DNA of 64,000 nucleotides from contig DF236986.1 of assembly GCA_000708835.1 (NCBI GenBank), positions 132,885-196,884 of the forward strand, given 5' to 3'. Below, in pieces: positions 24,901 to 37,800 of this stretch. Below the pieces are notes generated by a model. That model was not told the DNA's origin and searched no databases. It saw only the letters and a list, made by a program, of their open reading frames with translations. Made by a program: the position numbers and the translations under genes. Source of the stretch: Klebsormidium nitens (lineage: Eukaryota > Streptophyta > Klebsormidiophyceae > Klebsormidiales > Klebsormidiaceae). Each line of letters begins with the position of its first letter. Within the stretch, counting starts at the first letter, position 1.

Positions 24901-27900
24901 AGAAGGAGAAGAAGAAGAAGACGGTCAAGGAGGTGACGCACGAGTGGGCGCAGGTCAACAAGCAGAAGCCCATCTGGCTGCGCTCCCCCGACGAAATCAC
25001 CAAGGAGGAGTACGCCGCGTTCTACAAGTCCCTCTCCAACGACTGGGAAGAGCACCTCGCCGTCAAGCACTTCTCTGTCGAGGGCCAGCTGGAGTTCAAG
25101 TCGGTCCTGTTTGTGCCCAAGCGCGCGCCTTTCGACCTGTTCGACGGGAAGAAGAAGGCGAACAACATCAAGCTGTACGTGCGGCGTGTGTTCATCATGG
25201 ACAACTGCGAGGACCTTATCCCCGAGTACCTGAGCTTTGTCAAGGGTGTCGTCGACAGCGAGGACCTGCCGCTCAACATCTCGCGTGAGATGCTGCAGCA
25301 GAACAAGATCCTCAAGGTGCGCCGCAGCTTGTTCTGCTTATTCCCAACTTCTGCAATTTTCGGACCCCGCCGGGAATCATAATCGGATTGGAAGCATCTG
25401 ATTCAATCAGAGAAAGTCTGCCCTTGCCCTTGTTCGTTCTGACTAACAGGTTGCTTCCAGCATCTTGACCTCCCCTATTTCAGTGGAGAGCTGATCCTTT
25501 TCTGGTGATTCCGGAGCTCGTTTGGATCTTGTCAAGCCCCATTTGAAATCTCAAAAGCCATCAGTCTTCTCCGTCTCAATGCTCGGTCAAGGGCAATCTC
25601 GGTCTGCCCTGGTCCCCTGATTGCTTGTACAACTTCCTGATTGCAAGTCCCCAAACCCGGTTGCCTGACGGATCTGCACCGTTACAGAGTATCTAACTTG
25701 GTTACTGCACCCGCTTGCAAGCTCAGAATCAACCGCTGGGCCCAAACCCTCTTCTGCGAAGGCATGCACGTCCGATGGCTGATCATTTGCTGACCCGAAA
25801 ACTACTCGTTCGCAGGTCATTCGCAAGAACTTGGTGAAAAAATGCATGGAGATGTTCGGCGAGATTGCTGAGAACAAGGAGGACTACGCCAAGTTCTACG
25901 AGTCCTTCAGCAAGAACCTGAAGCTGGGCATTCACGAGGACAGCCAGAACCGGCCCAAGCTCGCGGACCTCCTGCGCTACCACTCCACCAAGTCGGGCGG
26001 CGAGGTGAGGGCCGCCGATTTTTTCACAAGCAGCTTCAAGGCCCTTTCCGCAATTTGAAGGGTTCGATCGGAGAGGCAGCTGTCAGAAGCTTGTCGTGGT
26101 CAGCTTCTCTTTCTACTAGGAGTACGGAGGATTGCCGTATCTACGGCCGTCCTGATAGGCCTCACCCGAGTCTAGTGCTCTCACTCTGCTGATTCTTCTT
26201 ATCGAAGTGGCAGATGTTTGTTCTGCACACATCCTGTGCCCAGACTTCCTACAACGAAGTCAAACTTACTCCTTTGATCTCCAAGCAGGCCTCGATGCGA
26301 CTATCTGAAGACGTCCATGTCAAACTAGGCGGTTTTCAAGGCTGTTTCGTTTTCTGGTGATTGCAAAAGCTTGATGTATCTACGACTTGGTTCCCGTAGC
26401 CTCAATTGCAGATCTTGGCGCTCGTAAGGTCAAAGTTCGCTCACATGACTCTATACTCCCGTCGTTTCTTATTTTCCATTTCGACCCCCTGCAGCTTACG
26501 AGCCTCAAGGACTACGTCACCCGCATGAAGGAGGGGCAGAGCGACATTTACTACATCACGGGTGAGAGCCAGAAGGCGGTGGAGAACTCGCCGTTCCTGG
26601 AGCGCCTCAAGAAGAAGGGCCTCGAGGTCATCTTCATGACGGACGCCATCGACGAGTACGCGGTGCAGCAGCTCAAGGAGTATGACGGCAAGAAGCTCGT
26701 CTCCGCCACCAAGGAGGTAAGCGCATGCTTTTCTTCGCAGGGCGAGCATCTTTTTGAAGCAAGGCTGTGGTTTTGGGCGGCGTCTTCTGTATTCAGTGAG
26801 CCGTTTGGACGGGCCCATCACTTTGAACTTCAAAGTGCCTGACTTTGCAGATGCGTCCGATTCGCTGGTACTTTGTTTCGTGGATTGTATGGTCTTTGCC
26901 ACAGCAGCCGCAATCCAATCGTCCAGGACTCCAGGATGCAACCTGGTTGATAAAAACCAGGATGGATCTGTATTGCCACTTACGTTTATTCAACTGCTTC
27001 TGTTGGATGGTTTCATCGAAACTCGCTTTGCTTGGTAAGATTGGGTTATTGCTTATCTGGAACTCTGGACCGTGTTGTCTGGCCCTTTATGAGTTCTTTC
27101 GCTCAGCTTATCCGAGCTTACTCGGTCGCTTCACGTGCTTTCGGTTTGTTCAGTACCCGTGTTCCAGCAATACCAAAGTATGATATGGATTGAAATACAG
27201 AGTCTCTCCAAATCTGGCCCTCCTAAGTCTGCCATTTGGCATTAAAACCATGACAAATCTCAGATTTCAAAAGCTAGCACTAACAATTTTTAGGGCAACT
27301 CTGACCCATACTCTCCCCATTTGTGCAGGGCCTCAAGCTGGAGGAGTCCGACGAGGAGAAGGCCAAGAAGGAGGAGGAGAAGGCGCAGTTCGAGGGCCTG
27401 TGCAAGGTCATCAAGGACATCCTGGGCGACAAGGTCGAGAAGGTCGTCGTCTCGGACCGCATCGTCGACTCGCCGTGCGTTCTCGTCACCGGGGAGTATG
27501 GCTGGAGCGCCAACATGGAGCGCATCATGAAGGCGCAGGCGCTCAAGGACAACGCAATGAGCGGCTACATGAGCAGCAAGAAGACGATGGAGATCAACCC
27601 GAGCAACGCCATTGTGCAGGTAAGGCTTGCGTGTGGTTTGGACTCGTTGTGCGGGAATGTGTTTAGATCGGTCAACATCCGTGGGTTTCCAGGCCTTTCC
27701 GGGTCGAAGATTTGACTCATCAACTGCTAATGTTCAGGTGAAGTAAGTGGTTTGTGTTCCGGCCGTTCAGTCTACATGGTTCATATTCATGCTGAGGGTT
27801 TGGGTCGTTTCACTTGGTGAATAGGCCAACAGAATCAAGGGTGGTGCAGTCATAGTTTCCGTGTCGTCGGGTATGGTGATGAATTGGGGGTTGCCATCGT

Positions 27901-28858
27901 GCAATTGCGGGCGGTTTGTGGTTAGAAAAGGCGTTTGGCGTCGCTTTTGCGGCATGTGTGAACGGTCCTGCCTCCGAGAGCGGCACTTTGCATGCTTGCG
28001 TTTCGGCGGGCATATCTGCTTAATAACCATGATTTTCCGCCTGTCGTTCACCTTGAGGGCGGCACTAGACGCGCACACCCTCAGCAATCGTTCGGGACAG
28101 AGACCGCACATCATTTCGATGCGGACGAACTTCGTTGGCTTTCTGGTCTCTGTCCGAGATCACTGTCCTGACAGTCCACGTGGCGCCTTCTGATTGCAGG
28201 AGCTGAGGCAGCGGTCGGAAGCTGACAAGAGCGACAAGACCGTCAAGGATCTGGTGCTCCTCCTCTTCGAGACCTCTCTGCTGACTTCTGGCTTCAGGTG
28301 AGCCGTTTCGCCGCTAACCTAGTCAGTACTCACTCATGGCCGCGAGTATTCCCTTCTGGCTTGTCGTCAGTGGTCTGAAGTCTCGTGGCTTGCACATTTG
28401 CAGCAGAGTATATCGGTCCAAGTGGCTCACAGAAGCTGAGCGGTTGAAGATGCAGAAACAAGTGGTCAGTTTCTTTTCTGGCGAGGAGAACTGTGTGGCT
28501 CATTATTCAGCGCCTCTCTACGGCCAGTGTGAAGATTTCCTGTAGACAGTCTTGTCCGCGAACGTCCCCCAATGTCCTAATCGACCTTTGGTCGGATCTG
28601 GTGGACTCTCGGGAGGGTTCAGAAACCTTCGGACGATGGGAGAGAGGCTTGTATGATGCTCTTTTCGAGGTGTTGATGGCCGTTCCGTTTCTTGGCAGCT
28701 TGGACGAGCCCAACACCTTCGGAAACCGCATCCATCGGATGATCAAGCTGGGCCTGAGCATCGACGAGGATGCCGCCGCCGAGGAGGACGATAGCGATCT
28801 ACCCCCCCTCGAAGACGCTGCAGCTGAGGAGGGCAGCCGCATGGAGGAGGTCGACTAA
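21910..28858 (+). CDS. HSP90: Cytosolic heat shock protein 90
   Basis: ATP-dependent dimeric chaperone for kinases, receptors and other clients. Ten exons: 21910-22068, 22765-22906, 23564-23847, 24233-24403, 24876-25316, 25816-26004, 26495-26716, 27329-27619, 28200-28297, 28699-28858; all GT-AG, frame closed over 718 residues. N-terminal GHKL ATPase signatures are intact: [11 protein letters not shown] (catalytic Glu and Mg-binding Asn, residues 43-53), DSGIGM (92-97) and [11 protein letters not shown] (132-142). A charged Glu/Lys linker follows, split by an intron. The middle domain has [14 protein letters not shown] with the conserved Arg, and the dimerisation domain has [11 protein letters not shown]-type sequence. 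The protein ends MEEVD, the tag for TPR cochaperones, so it is cytosolic, not the ER (KDEL) or organelle form. Start context is clean, with [22 protein letters not shown] typical of the family. No echoes were found in its nine introns. Confidence 0.97.
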
Positions 28859-29518
28859 TTGATGACTGAAGCTGTTTGGGGACAGTTCTGAGCTGTCGGA
28901 AATGTCGGGAAACGAGTCTGCATTTGAGATGCTAGTCGCGCTTTGCTGGAGTAGGGCTTTGACGGGTTGGCACTGCTTATGGCTCACGGAGTACCTGAGT
29001 TGAGGACAGCCTTGTTGAAGATTGCTTGATGCGCACATATGTGAGCGAATGGGAATTTAGTACTGTCGTCAGGTATGCTTGTTGCGACAGAATAACGACT
29101 GTCAGTTGCAATGCTTTTCATTGAGCTCATGATGTTTGAAATTCAGGAATGGTACTGCGCTTGCTGAGCTCGTCATGACTGGGCGTATGTCTTCACACAA
29201 TACTAACTTGTCCTTGGATCAACGGCAAAAGCTCAAGTTGCGAGCAGAGAGCGAGAGCTATGAACAGCTGTGTGCCCAGCTGATCTGCCTCTGTTGGCCA
29301 ATGATCACCTTTCATGGATACATGTGGCGATGTTTGAAGCATTTGTTCTTGGAGTCATCAGCTACCTATACACGCTTTATCTCAGGCTGCATGCTAGCTC
29401 GACACGTACCATGGTAACTAGCCCAATGGTAACTTCCAATCAATTCACCTTGAGCATTTGCGTGCTAGTTTAGGGCATGCTAAGCATGATGCAATTAGAG
29501 TCATAAGGGCAACAATGG

Positions 29519-29572
29519 TCCCCACTCATGTTGTAACATGTCCCCACTCATGTCCCCACTCATGTTGCAACA
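29519..29572. repeat. Short tandem repeat, TCCCCACTCATGT unit
   Basis: The unit TCCCCACTCATGT occurs three times in about 54 bases, with TTGTAACA or TTGCAACA after the first and last copies. Simple intergenic repeat of no known role. Confidence 0.8.
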
Positions 29573-29665
29573 AAGCTGAGATGTACATGCATGCATCATG
29601 CTTGCCACTCAGTCTTACATCAAGCAAATGCTCAGTGAACAGTACGCGCTTCCATAGTTCACGTA

Positions 29666-29796
29666 CTGCTAGGCTGCCAACTTACAGCTAGGCCTACAGG
29701 CTGTGAATCCATGGTTCGCTCATATCAGTCCTGCTAGGCTAGGCTGCCAACTTACAGGGCAACCACCTGTGAATTCATGGTTCGCTCATGTCAGTC
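29666..29796. repeat. 65 bp tandem duplication
   Basis: Two direct copies of about 65 bases, starting at 29666 and 29731. Both run from CTGCTAGG through GCTGCCAACTTACAG to CATGGTTCGCTCAT. The copies differ by a few substitutions and small indels. Intergenic, no coding sense seen. Confidence 0.82.
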
Positions 29797-30771
29797 AGCC
29801 GCACGCCTTGACAGATTTGCGCATGTGTCATGAGCATCACCCCAAGAGCATCCTGAAATATCAGTAGCATCCTCATTAGTAACTTTGTACATTAGGTCTG
29901 ACAGGTGACTATAGGATAGCTGTCCAATGCATGCCTCGCAGCCACCCCAGACCTTTCGTCGCCCACTGCAGGCACATAAACCTCCTGAGAAAGGATTCGC
30001 ATCATGCACTGAACGCAACGAGAAGATATATCTGCCATGTATTTGCAGTCGATATCCCCATTGTTAGTCTACTGGTTAGGCTCATGTCACCATCCAATTG
30101 CAAGTGCAGATTGCTGCCACAATCTGCATTGGACTTGGGAGCTGCAATGCGACCACAGATAGACGATTCTGAAAGAACTGTCGTTTACATACAGGGACCG
30201 TAAGTAGTTTACAAATCGATGGAGGGAGATATGGATGCAGATACCAAGAGCAAGCTAGAGCTGTGGCGCTGGGCAGACGGTGTCTTCATCCCAAGATATG
30301 TTAGATTCGGCTGGATACTTCGAAACCAGATGACACAAGCCCAGCACTGCGTTTCCAGACAATTGCACTAGCTCCATCATTGATGCCAAACACATTAAAA
30401 CATGGCCTGGGCTAGACATATGATGGCATTCAATGCACGAGCACTGATGGCATTCAATGCAAGAGGCCTGAAGAACAGCTAAAGAACCAGTGGAAGCATC
30501 TGAAATGACGACGCGTGTTTTGACACTGAATCAGCTGCCTTACGGCATTATTATGATGGCCTTGCGGCCTGATCTCTGTCAGTGTGTGTTGTTAAAGCGG
30601 ACCACCTGGACTCTAGCGAATGTTTGGACTTGACTTGACCAACCTCTTACGCAACTCTCCACCTGCAACTCTTGTGCAACACCATGTTCAGGATCTATAC
30701 ACAGTCAATCTAATCAAACAGGTGAACGTAAACACATTTCACCTGCCAACAACACGCAGTCAGGCTACCAA

Positions 30772-31524
30772 TCAAGCCTCTGTCTGCCACAGGAACAACG
30801 CGTAGCTACTGAGCAGATCCGCATCCTCAGGAGCCTCCTGGAGCGCCTGCCGGTATAGCCTATCTGCCAATGTGACGTCGTTCTGCTCCTTGTATGCGAA
30901 CGCCGCATAGCTGGCCAGAATCTTGGCGCTCCGGGGGTCTTGTCTAAGCTCCTTCTCATACAACCGCTGCGCCACGTCCTTCTCCATCCACACCTCCTTC
31001 AAATACTCGACAAACCCATCCGGGTAGACCGGCTTCTTCTTTGCCTCCGCCCCTATCCTTTGCTCGACACAGACGCCCCCCCCTTCCGTAACCTCCCTCT
31101 CTGCAAATACTGATTCAGCTGATGCAAAGATTGGTCTGCAGCCCCTAGCTGAACACACAACCATCCCCACCGCTGCCTCTGCAATGTGTGGCCGTCTCAT
31201 TGCAGGGGCATTGTTGTACGACCTTGCGCTGAGCTCATCGTCCCACGCGCTCGTGCTGGCGACCAGATCTGTCGCAAACTTTGTCCTCACGGAGCCCCTC
31301 CCGTGGCTCGGACCCTCCGATGGTCCTGGCAGGGCCAGCTTGGAGGCAATGCGCATCTGCTGCCGCTTCTCCCTAAACGTTATGCTGCCAACCTGATGCT
31401 TCCGGCTGGTAAACACCTTTTGAGGGGACGAGGTGAAGGAAGACTCCGACAATGACTGCAGCCCTGTGAAGAGCGATGCTTGCTGAAGCGCAAGAGCCGC
31501 TCTGCAAACGGAGTTCGTAGCCAT
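30772..31524 (-). CDS. TPR/HAT-like protein, possibly plastid
   Basis: Intronless gene of 250 codons if the ATG at 31524 is used (MATNSVCRAALALQQ), which begins a Ser/Ala/Arg-rich, transit-peptide-like stretch. An upstream in-frame ATG at 31647 would add 41 residues. The first 150 residues are low in recognisable motifs. From about residue 155 a helical-repeat domain appears: YPDGFVEYLKEVW, RLYEKELRQDPRSAKILASY, ADRLYRQALQEAPEDADLLS and a final SYALFLWQTEA. This pattern (LY..AL...P.....L..YA.FLW) is that of a plant TPR-like superfamily whose members also resemble HAT repeats. Only two to three repeats are present, so it is small for a scaffold. It is one of few intronless genes here. Partner and role are unknown. 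Confidence 0.72.
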   Translation of the reverse strand: MATNSVCRAALALQQASLFTGLQSLSESSFTSSPQKVFTSRKHQVGSITFREKRQQMRIASKLALPGPSEGPSHGRGSVRTKFATDLVASTSAWDDELSARSYNNAPAMRRPHIAEAAVGMVVCSARGCRPIFASAESVFAEREVTEGGGVCVEQRIGAEAKKKPVYPDGFVEYLKEVWMEKDVAQRLYEKELRQDPRSAKILASYAAFAYKEQNDVTLADRLYRQALQEAPEDADLLSSYALFLWQTEA

Positions 31525-31647
31525 TTTCTCAGCTTGTGCGAGTTGCTGGAATGGGGCGCCCTGACGATTTCGGAGCTGGCGCAAACTTGCGATGAAGGTT
31601 TGTGACTGCTCTTTGGGAATATAAGAATGAGAGATCTGCTTCTGCAA

Positions 31648-33327
31648 ACCAAAACCCTAGCTGGCGCCCTCCTGAAGAACTGGTCTCGTCTTCAATTTCT
31701 GCTGGTCATGCAAGAATTGAATTTGGAAGACTTGTGACTTCCCAGCTCCGGTCAGGTTCCAGCTTCGAGTGCTTGAATATTGTTTTTGAGTGCGTTTCCA
31801 CCCCTTCGTACAGGCACGAGCTGCTGTATACTTTTGACGTGTAACTACGCTCCCTGAAGCTCGGAGAAGATGTACCGAGGAAGGTACCGACTTGAGCGCA
31901 CGCGCAATTCATGCCGTCTGACGGTCTGACCGCCTGTACCGTACCTTGTACCCACGGCTGTACCGTACGTACAAGAGAAGCGCACCAGCGGAATCATTAC
32001 AAATTACACGTGCAAGCTGCAGAAGGGCTCTGGTCCGTTCGGCTGCCGCATTTCCCGCTCGTGTGTACGCCCAGGACCCACATGGAGGCCATTTCGAAAA
32101 TGCGGGTACTTTTACCCGGTCTGTCTCCGGTAAGATTGAGATTCCAAATCGACCGGGCTTGTACCTCCCCCGGGCCTGCAATTGACAAGGCCACGACATC
32201 TGAAGATGTACCCGAGGTTCAATCGATGACCGAGCGCCTAGCACGCTGGGCCCTTTTCTGAAAAGTGCATGCAGAGGGATTCCTGTGCCAAAAGAGCATT
32301 TGATTGGTTTGCAGGATCCGTACCTGTTTCTAGCATCTCATTGGCTGCAAGTCGTAACAGATTTTTCGAATGGAAGGTCCTCAACCTTCCCCCAGCTTCT
32401 CCTTCACATGGGCCCACACGCAGGCAATTGGTCAATATTCTGGCGTCCAATAAGAGAGGAGTAAAAGATTTTGGTGCCGCTTGACCTTCATACCATGAAT
32501 GCCCCTAAAATTAAAGACAGTACCGTACCGAGATGCTACCGGTCTGTGTCTGGAGACGCTTCGTCGACACCTGGCACAAGAAGGTGAAGCGACCGTTATT
32601 GTCGGACCAGCTAACGGCAAGAAGTCGAGTCGTCCGATGCAGTTACAAAGAATCATACGGCCGATGCAAAATCTAATCTGAATGGTAAATCTACGGTCAC
32701 TGTCAGCCGGTTGAGCAATGATCGACGATATGATGAGAAAGCCACCGTCCGCGCGTCTCGCCGGAGTCGCGCCCCACTGTCCAATGACTAAGATATTCAT
32801 ATTAGGTATGTCAATTACGGTACTTTGAAGTTTACATAGGCATTCAATGGCCAACGTTGAACTCACTACCGTTTTGTTGATATTACGATATTGCTATTAT
32901 CATTGTTTGTTTTGTTGCGATTCCGGTATTGCTATATGCTTCTGACTCTTTTGGAATGCTCATGACGGTTCTCGGCCCGGTTCGATCTTGGCTTTTGCAA
33001 TTGAGGCAATAGGGATTACACAGCGGGGGTCTTTCGTCAAGCCGACATGTAGTGGGGCCATACAGCAAAAGGGGTCAATGCAATGGGCCGCCCATGAGAC
33101 AATAAGGCTGGCGCACAACTTGAGTCATTTGGATCACAATGGCAGTTCAGCTGTTGGTGACTCACTATAATCTATCCTTGGTATCCGCCCGGTATCCGAC
33201 GACTTCAAGCCATGGACCGAAGCAACATGCATCTCAGCTTTTATAATTCAAGAGCTTGCTATTTATACGCGGTAAAATGATTAAAGTAGGTAGCACCATG
33301 TCGGCCTTACGGCATATCTTGCCGGTT
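31648..33327. other. Intergenic, rich in GTACCG/CGGTAC motifs
   Basis: Spacer between the TPR gene and MITE copy A. From about 31850 to 32000 and at 32520-32545 the sequence is full of GTACCG, CGGTAC and GTACGT words, as in the MITE copies. It may hold older fragments of related elements, but I cannot align them end to end. No gene recognised. Confidence 0.45.
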
Positions 33328-34097
33328 CACAAGCTACCTATGGTGGGTCTCGACGGTATCGACCGCGCGACGGTCGGGTCTCAAATTTGTATGACCGGTG
33401 TCACGCGTCGCGACACATTTTGTACGCAGTACTAACGATCGTACTCGGCCGTACTAGAGAATCGGGTCCGAATTCATGAATCGAGCTTTTCCTGACACGT
33501 CGATCAAACGGGCAATTACGTACTACCCGGAGGTACGGTACCGTCGCGCGAGACTCGAGTCTGCGCGGCCGACAAATTTAAATTTCATGGTCTTGGTCGG
33601 AACTTCCGACTTGTACCGTGCACGAGTACCGCGGTACCCAGACTGAAAGAAGAGTGCAGAGATTTGATATAGGAGTGTAAGAGAAGGCGCTCTTCAAAAT
33701 CCAACAATGGCGGCCAACTTTGCGCCTCCTATGCTGCTATTTGAGATTTGTCCTGAACAAAACATGATGTTGGAGCTTCAAAGGACAGCTAATGACGGTC
33801 CCCCAACATTTTTTTTAGCTTGTCAAAGGTTTCTGCATGTTGCATAAGCCGCATCTTAGTGTGGCATTTTCATGCTCCCGTCAAAGTGTAAAATAATACA
33901 CTTGTTTACAACTTCATGACACTCACTTACGGCCGAGCAAAAATTCCTGAGTACTCGAACCGTACATGTTTCGGAAGTCCGACTCAGCGTAACGTGAACC
34001 GCCGGTATCACTGACAGAATTTGATACCGGGTCCCACAATTTCGTTGCGGTTCGAGTCGGAGTCGACTCGGCCGGAACCCACCGTAGGTAGATTGTG
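33328..34097 (+). mobile_element. MITE-like element, copy A
   Basis: About 770 bp with terminal inverted repeats: left end CACAAGCTACCTATGGTGGG, right end its near inverse (three mismatches in the outer 20). Just inside are CG-rich stretches with many GTACCG words and a central AT-richer part (about 33650-33900). No open frame of significance, so non-autonomous. Copy B at 55700-56458 aligns along its whole length when reversed. TT flanks both ends, a possible but weak two-base target duplication. The superfamily is not clear from these ends. Confidence 0.85.
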
Positions 34098-34814
34098 TTA
34101 TACCTTATATATGATTTAACCCGTACGTCATTAGGTGCATCTCTTTTGATGGTAACACCTCGCTTGTATACATATGCGAACATCGCGAGAGGCCTCATGA
34201 AGCGAACTCCCGAATCCGTCTATATCATTTAGTTGCCGGGGCAGGCCCAGTAGAAAGCCATGGCCACTGCCACATGATGTCGGCCATTGGTCGGAGAGCA
34301 ACAGCGGTCGAGTGCATCATTGTTGTCTTCGCCGCGATGCCTGCCGCTTTCATGACAGTATGGTACGACAAACGTGGGAGTATTAGGATGATGCATGGAA
34401 GAACCAAATTTGTATGTCCTACCTTCTAACGTTCCATTTGCCTTCGTGGCAAACATTCACAACCATTGACGCACGTGAGTGGATGCCTCGCTTTCCACTG
34501 AAGAAGTGACTTAGCGATCCGATCATGCCAAAAATGGCTACAAGGTGATTTCCCTTGCATCGGGGTTTTGCACATGGGCCCTACCAGCTCATAATTGACA
34601 GGCCATGTAGCACAATCGGCCTTTTGCACATTGGCCCAACCAAACAGTCAATGACAGGCTATGTAGCATCATCTTGGCAATTGCTGGACACTTGCACCAG
34701 CTTAAGCAAAGTTCCAATTCTAGAATCTCAGAAGCTGGTGAAGGTACCCTCGTGTTTGTGTTTCATCACAGGTCCTTGGATGCGTTACCGAAGTCCCCCT
34801 CGAAGTCTGTCCAA
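34098..34814. other. Intergenic downstream of PRP28
   Basis: About 0.7 kb between MITE copy A and the PRP28 stop. Two similar blocks, at about 34560-34620 and 34621-34670, each contain GCACATnGGCCC followed by TGACAGGC and TATGTAGCA or CATGTAGCA, an imperfect tandem duplication of about 60 bp. No gene seen. Confidence 0.5.
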
Positions 34815-37800
34815 TCATCCAGGTGCACGGTCTCGAATGGTCCCTGAAATAGGAGGGACAAAAAGGAGTTGGTTTAACAACTGGCAATTGGGACTCGACG
34901 GAATTCTCGGACTTGCATTTAGCACAGCCATTCAAAAGCCAGGGAACAACGAGAAGAGTCGAAAGGCACTCCAAAAACCAAGCACAAGTGCCGCAGCCAT
35001 CATTTTGGACTGAACGCAAGAGCAAGCAGCATCCGCATGCAAGAGCCAGCTAAAAGACACATCAAGAAACATAAGCGTCTCTACTTCATTGCCGTTAGTA
35101 ACTTCGGCCGAGTACCCTCCACCCAAGCCCGTCGCTTGTAAACATAACGACAACATCGACAACGACCTTCACAATGATACCTAGAGCAATGGTCGTTTGC
35201 AAGCCAGATTTTGGTGAAGTCGATTGGAGGGCTCTGAATCAGGCAGAAATCCATACCGGGTTTGAACTTGGCCGCTTCATGCCGGGCCAATTCCGGAGGG
35301 ACCGTGCTGTTGCTGTTGACCAGCATCTGCTTAAGATCGTAGAACAGGTCCGTGTCCTGGTTAGTCAAGAACGACGTTGCCACGCCCTTCTTTCCGGCAC
35401 GCCCAGTACGACCTGCAACGGAATGAGAACAAACGTCAGAAAGTTTCAGACCGAAAACCGTGAAATTGCATGGAACCTTTTCAGAAGACTGACAGAGGTC
35501 GACCTGCAACTCTCCAGAAATGCAATCGTGCATCTACACAAAACCAGTTGCGTTCTTGGCATATGAAACGATTGCGAAGCAAAGCGTGAGTGAGATTAGG
35601 AACATCGAGAGCAAAGGCTGATCTTCGTCTCAGTTGAAGAACGGTGCTCGAAAGCGAGCGATGACCTTTGGGAACCAATTCACTGCTACAATGCTCGTCT
35701 GAAAAAAACATTGCCGCAAGAAAAGGTACGGTGATTCCTGAGGACGAGAGCAGAAGCGCCATTAAAGGTTTAAGGACGTACCGATTCGGTGAGTGTACTG
35801 GTCAATGGTAGTTGGCATGTCGTAGTTTACCACAGCAGCGACGTCCTGCAGACACCGAGGGGGGACGGACGTCAGTCCGTCTCAAAAGGACCCCCGGAAA
35901 CAAATCTCAGACTTTAAACCATACCCGATAATTCCGACCTTTGCCTAAGGAAGTTCTCTAGCAAATGGCCGCGATTGTGCAGTCCTTACAATGGTCAAGC
36001 TGCTCGACAATGGGTGTTCGGATGCGAAGTCTGTGGGAGCGCACAGGTAAGTAGTTTGATCCTTTCATCCGCAGCACCAGAAAGGCTATAACTCGATCAC
36101 TGGACACCCGCAGAACTTCTTGACACTTTCGTGACTTTACATGAAGAGAAACCTATTTGGAAGAAGAAGTTCTAGTTGCGTAATAGGGGCAACCAAAACA
36201 TGCTTACATGCGCCTGAATAGAAACGGTAAAGGGCGCAAGCCGAAGAGTCACTTGGGAACAAGTACGGCGCTGAAGAACCTCGTGCGAATGTGCAGCAGA
36301 TGAGACCGTGCTGATCAAATCGAGGAAAACCGACAAGGTTGTCACCAACCAAACTACGGTACTGTCCGCACAAGGAAGGCGGTACAGAGGGGCATACATC
36401 ACACCAGTGCAATACCCATGCACGAATGGAGTAGGAACCCACCGGAATATCGATACCACGCCCCGCCACGTCGGTAGCAACTAGTATGGTGAACTTCTTC
36501 TGGCGGAAGCCTTCGAGGGAGACCTCGCGCTGGTCCTGGATCTTGCCTCCGTGGAGTGACGTCACCTTGAAGCCGTCGCGCTCCAGCTGGCGTGCGAGAC
36601 CGTCCGCCGACTTCTTTTGGTTCACGAAGATGATGGCCTGCCGCTCGCCCAAGTCCTCCAGGAGGCGCTTCAGCCTGGTTAGAAAGGGGGTTAGGAGATG
36701 GTTAGAACCAGGTCTGAACCGGATTACCAGAAAACAATTGGGTTAAGGTTTTTGACGTTTTCTGGTTCCGGAGATGTTGGCCTGCCGCTCGCCCAAGTCC
36801 TCCAAAATGCGCTTCAGCCTGGTTAGAGGTATGTTGGAGGGGGGTCAGGGTGGGGTTTGGAGCGGGTTAACAGAAACTAGATGAACATTCGTGCGTTCTG
36901 ATCACTCAATAACGCTGATCAGCCTCTTCGCAAAGGTGAGCAAAGGGTTCTGATAACGTTAAAGGACGGTTGCGGGAGGCTTACTTGGGAGGGCAAATAG
37001 AGCGGGTTAGACAATCAAGGGCCTCAGATCCGGTCCGAAAGGATGACTGCCTGACTTTGCCCAAGTCCACACAATGGACTTCAGACCAGCACTTTCTTGA
37101 CGTATATTGGATTAGCGAGAGCTGAGAAGTATAAAAAAAGAGGAGCTGAGGTATGGTTGTGTTTATGAGATACAGCCAGAAAATCGAGGCAAACTACAGT
37201 CCAACGAATCTGAAAGATCCTCTTCAACCCTGCATATCTGACCGGTTGTCCAACGTTGGAAACGGAGACATGGGCAGCAATTGGTCAAGGACCCTGACCG
37301 CCTTCTTCTCAACGCAACAGCAGGAAGAGACTCCTCGAGAAAGGTTAGAAGCGACAGAGCAGCTCACTAGTCCTTCTTTCGTTTTCATTCTTCACGAACC
37401 ACGGTCTACTCGAGTGGACAAAGTCGCACGGAAACACCAAAGAGAACACCAGTTCAAACGAAAAGAAAGGCAGGCAACGAGCCCAAGGTCGCAGTCAGGA
37501 CCCCTCTCACCGGTCCTTCTTCTCACTCTCATTCTTGACCATCGTCACCACGGTCTTCTCGAGCATAACCAAAAAGAAATGAGCACAAACAAAGGCAAGA
37601 TCAAGGTAAANNNNNNNNNNNNNNNNNNNNCAAAGCCGCAGCCAAAGAAGATCTTCTCACTTGTCCTTCTTCTCGTTCTCGCCCTTGACCATCATGACCG
37701 TCTGTGTGATGAGGTCCGTCGTCTTCCCTGCGTGCCCGATCGTCACGACAACTGGCTGGCGCAGGTACTTGCGCGCAAGGCGCTCCACCGCTGGCGGCAT

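Larger units (their letters stand above)
28859..30771. other. Intergenic, 1.9 kb, convergent 3' ends
   Basis: Between the HSP90 stop and the stop of the TPR gene on the other strand. It holds 3' UTRs and the small tandem repeats listed separately. The block GATGGCATTCAATGCA occurs twice around 30423-30465. No coding region recognised. Confidence 0.55.

Noticed and set aside
29519-29796. CRISPR-like direct repeats
   Set aside because: Two adjacent tandem duplications without unique spacers, in a eukaryotic intergenic region.
31850-32550. Third MITE copy
   Set aside because: Shares GTACCG words with copies A and B but no inverted-repeat ends or colinear interior could be found.
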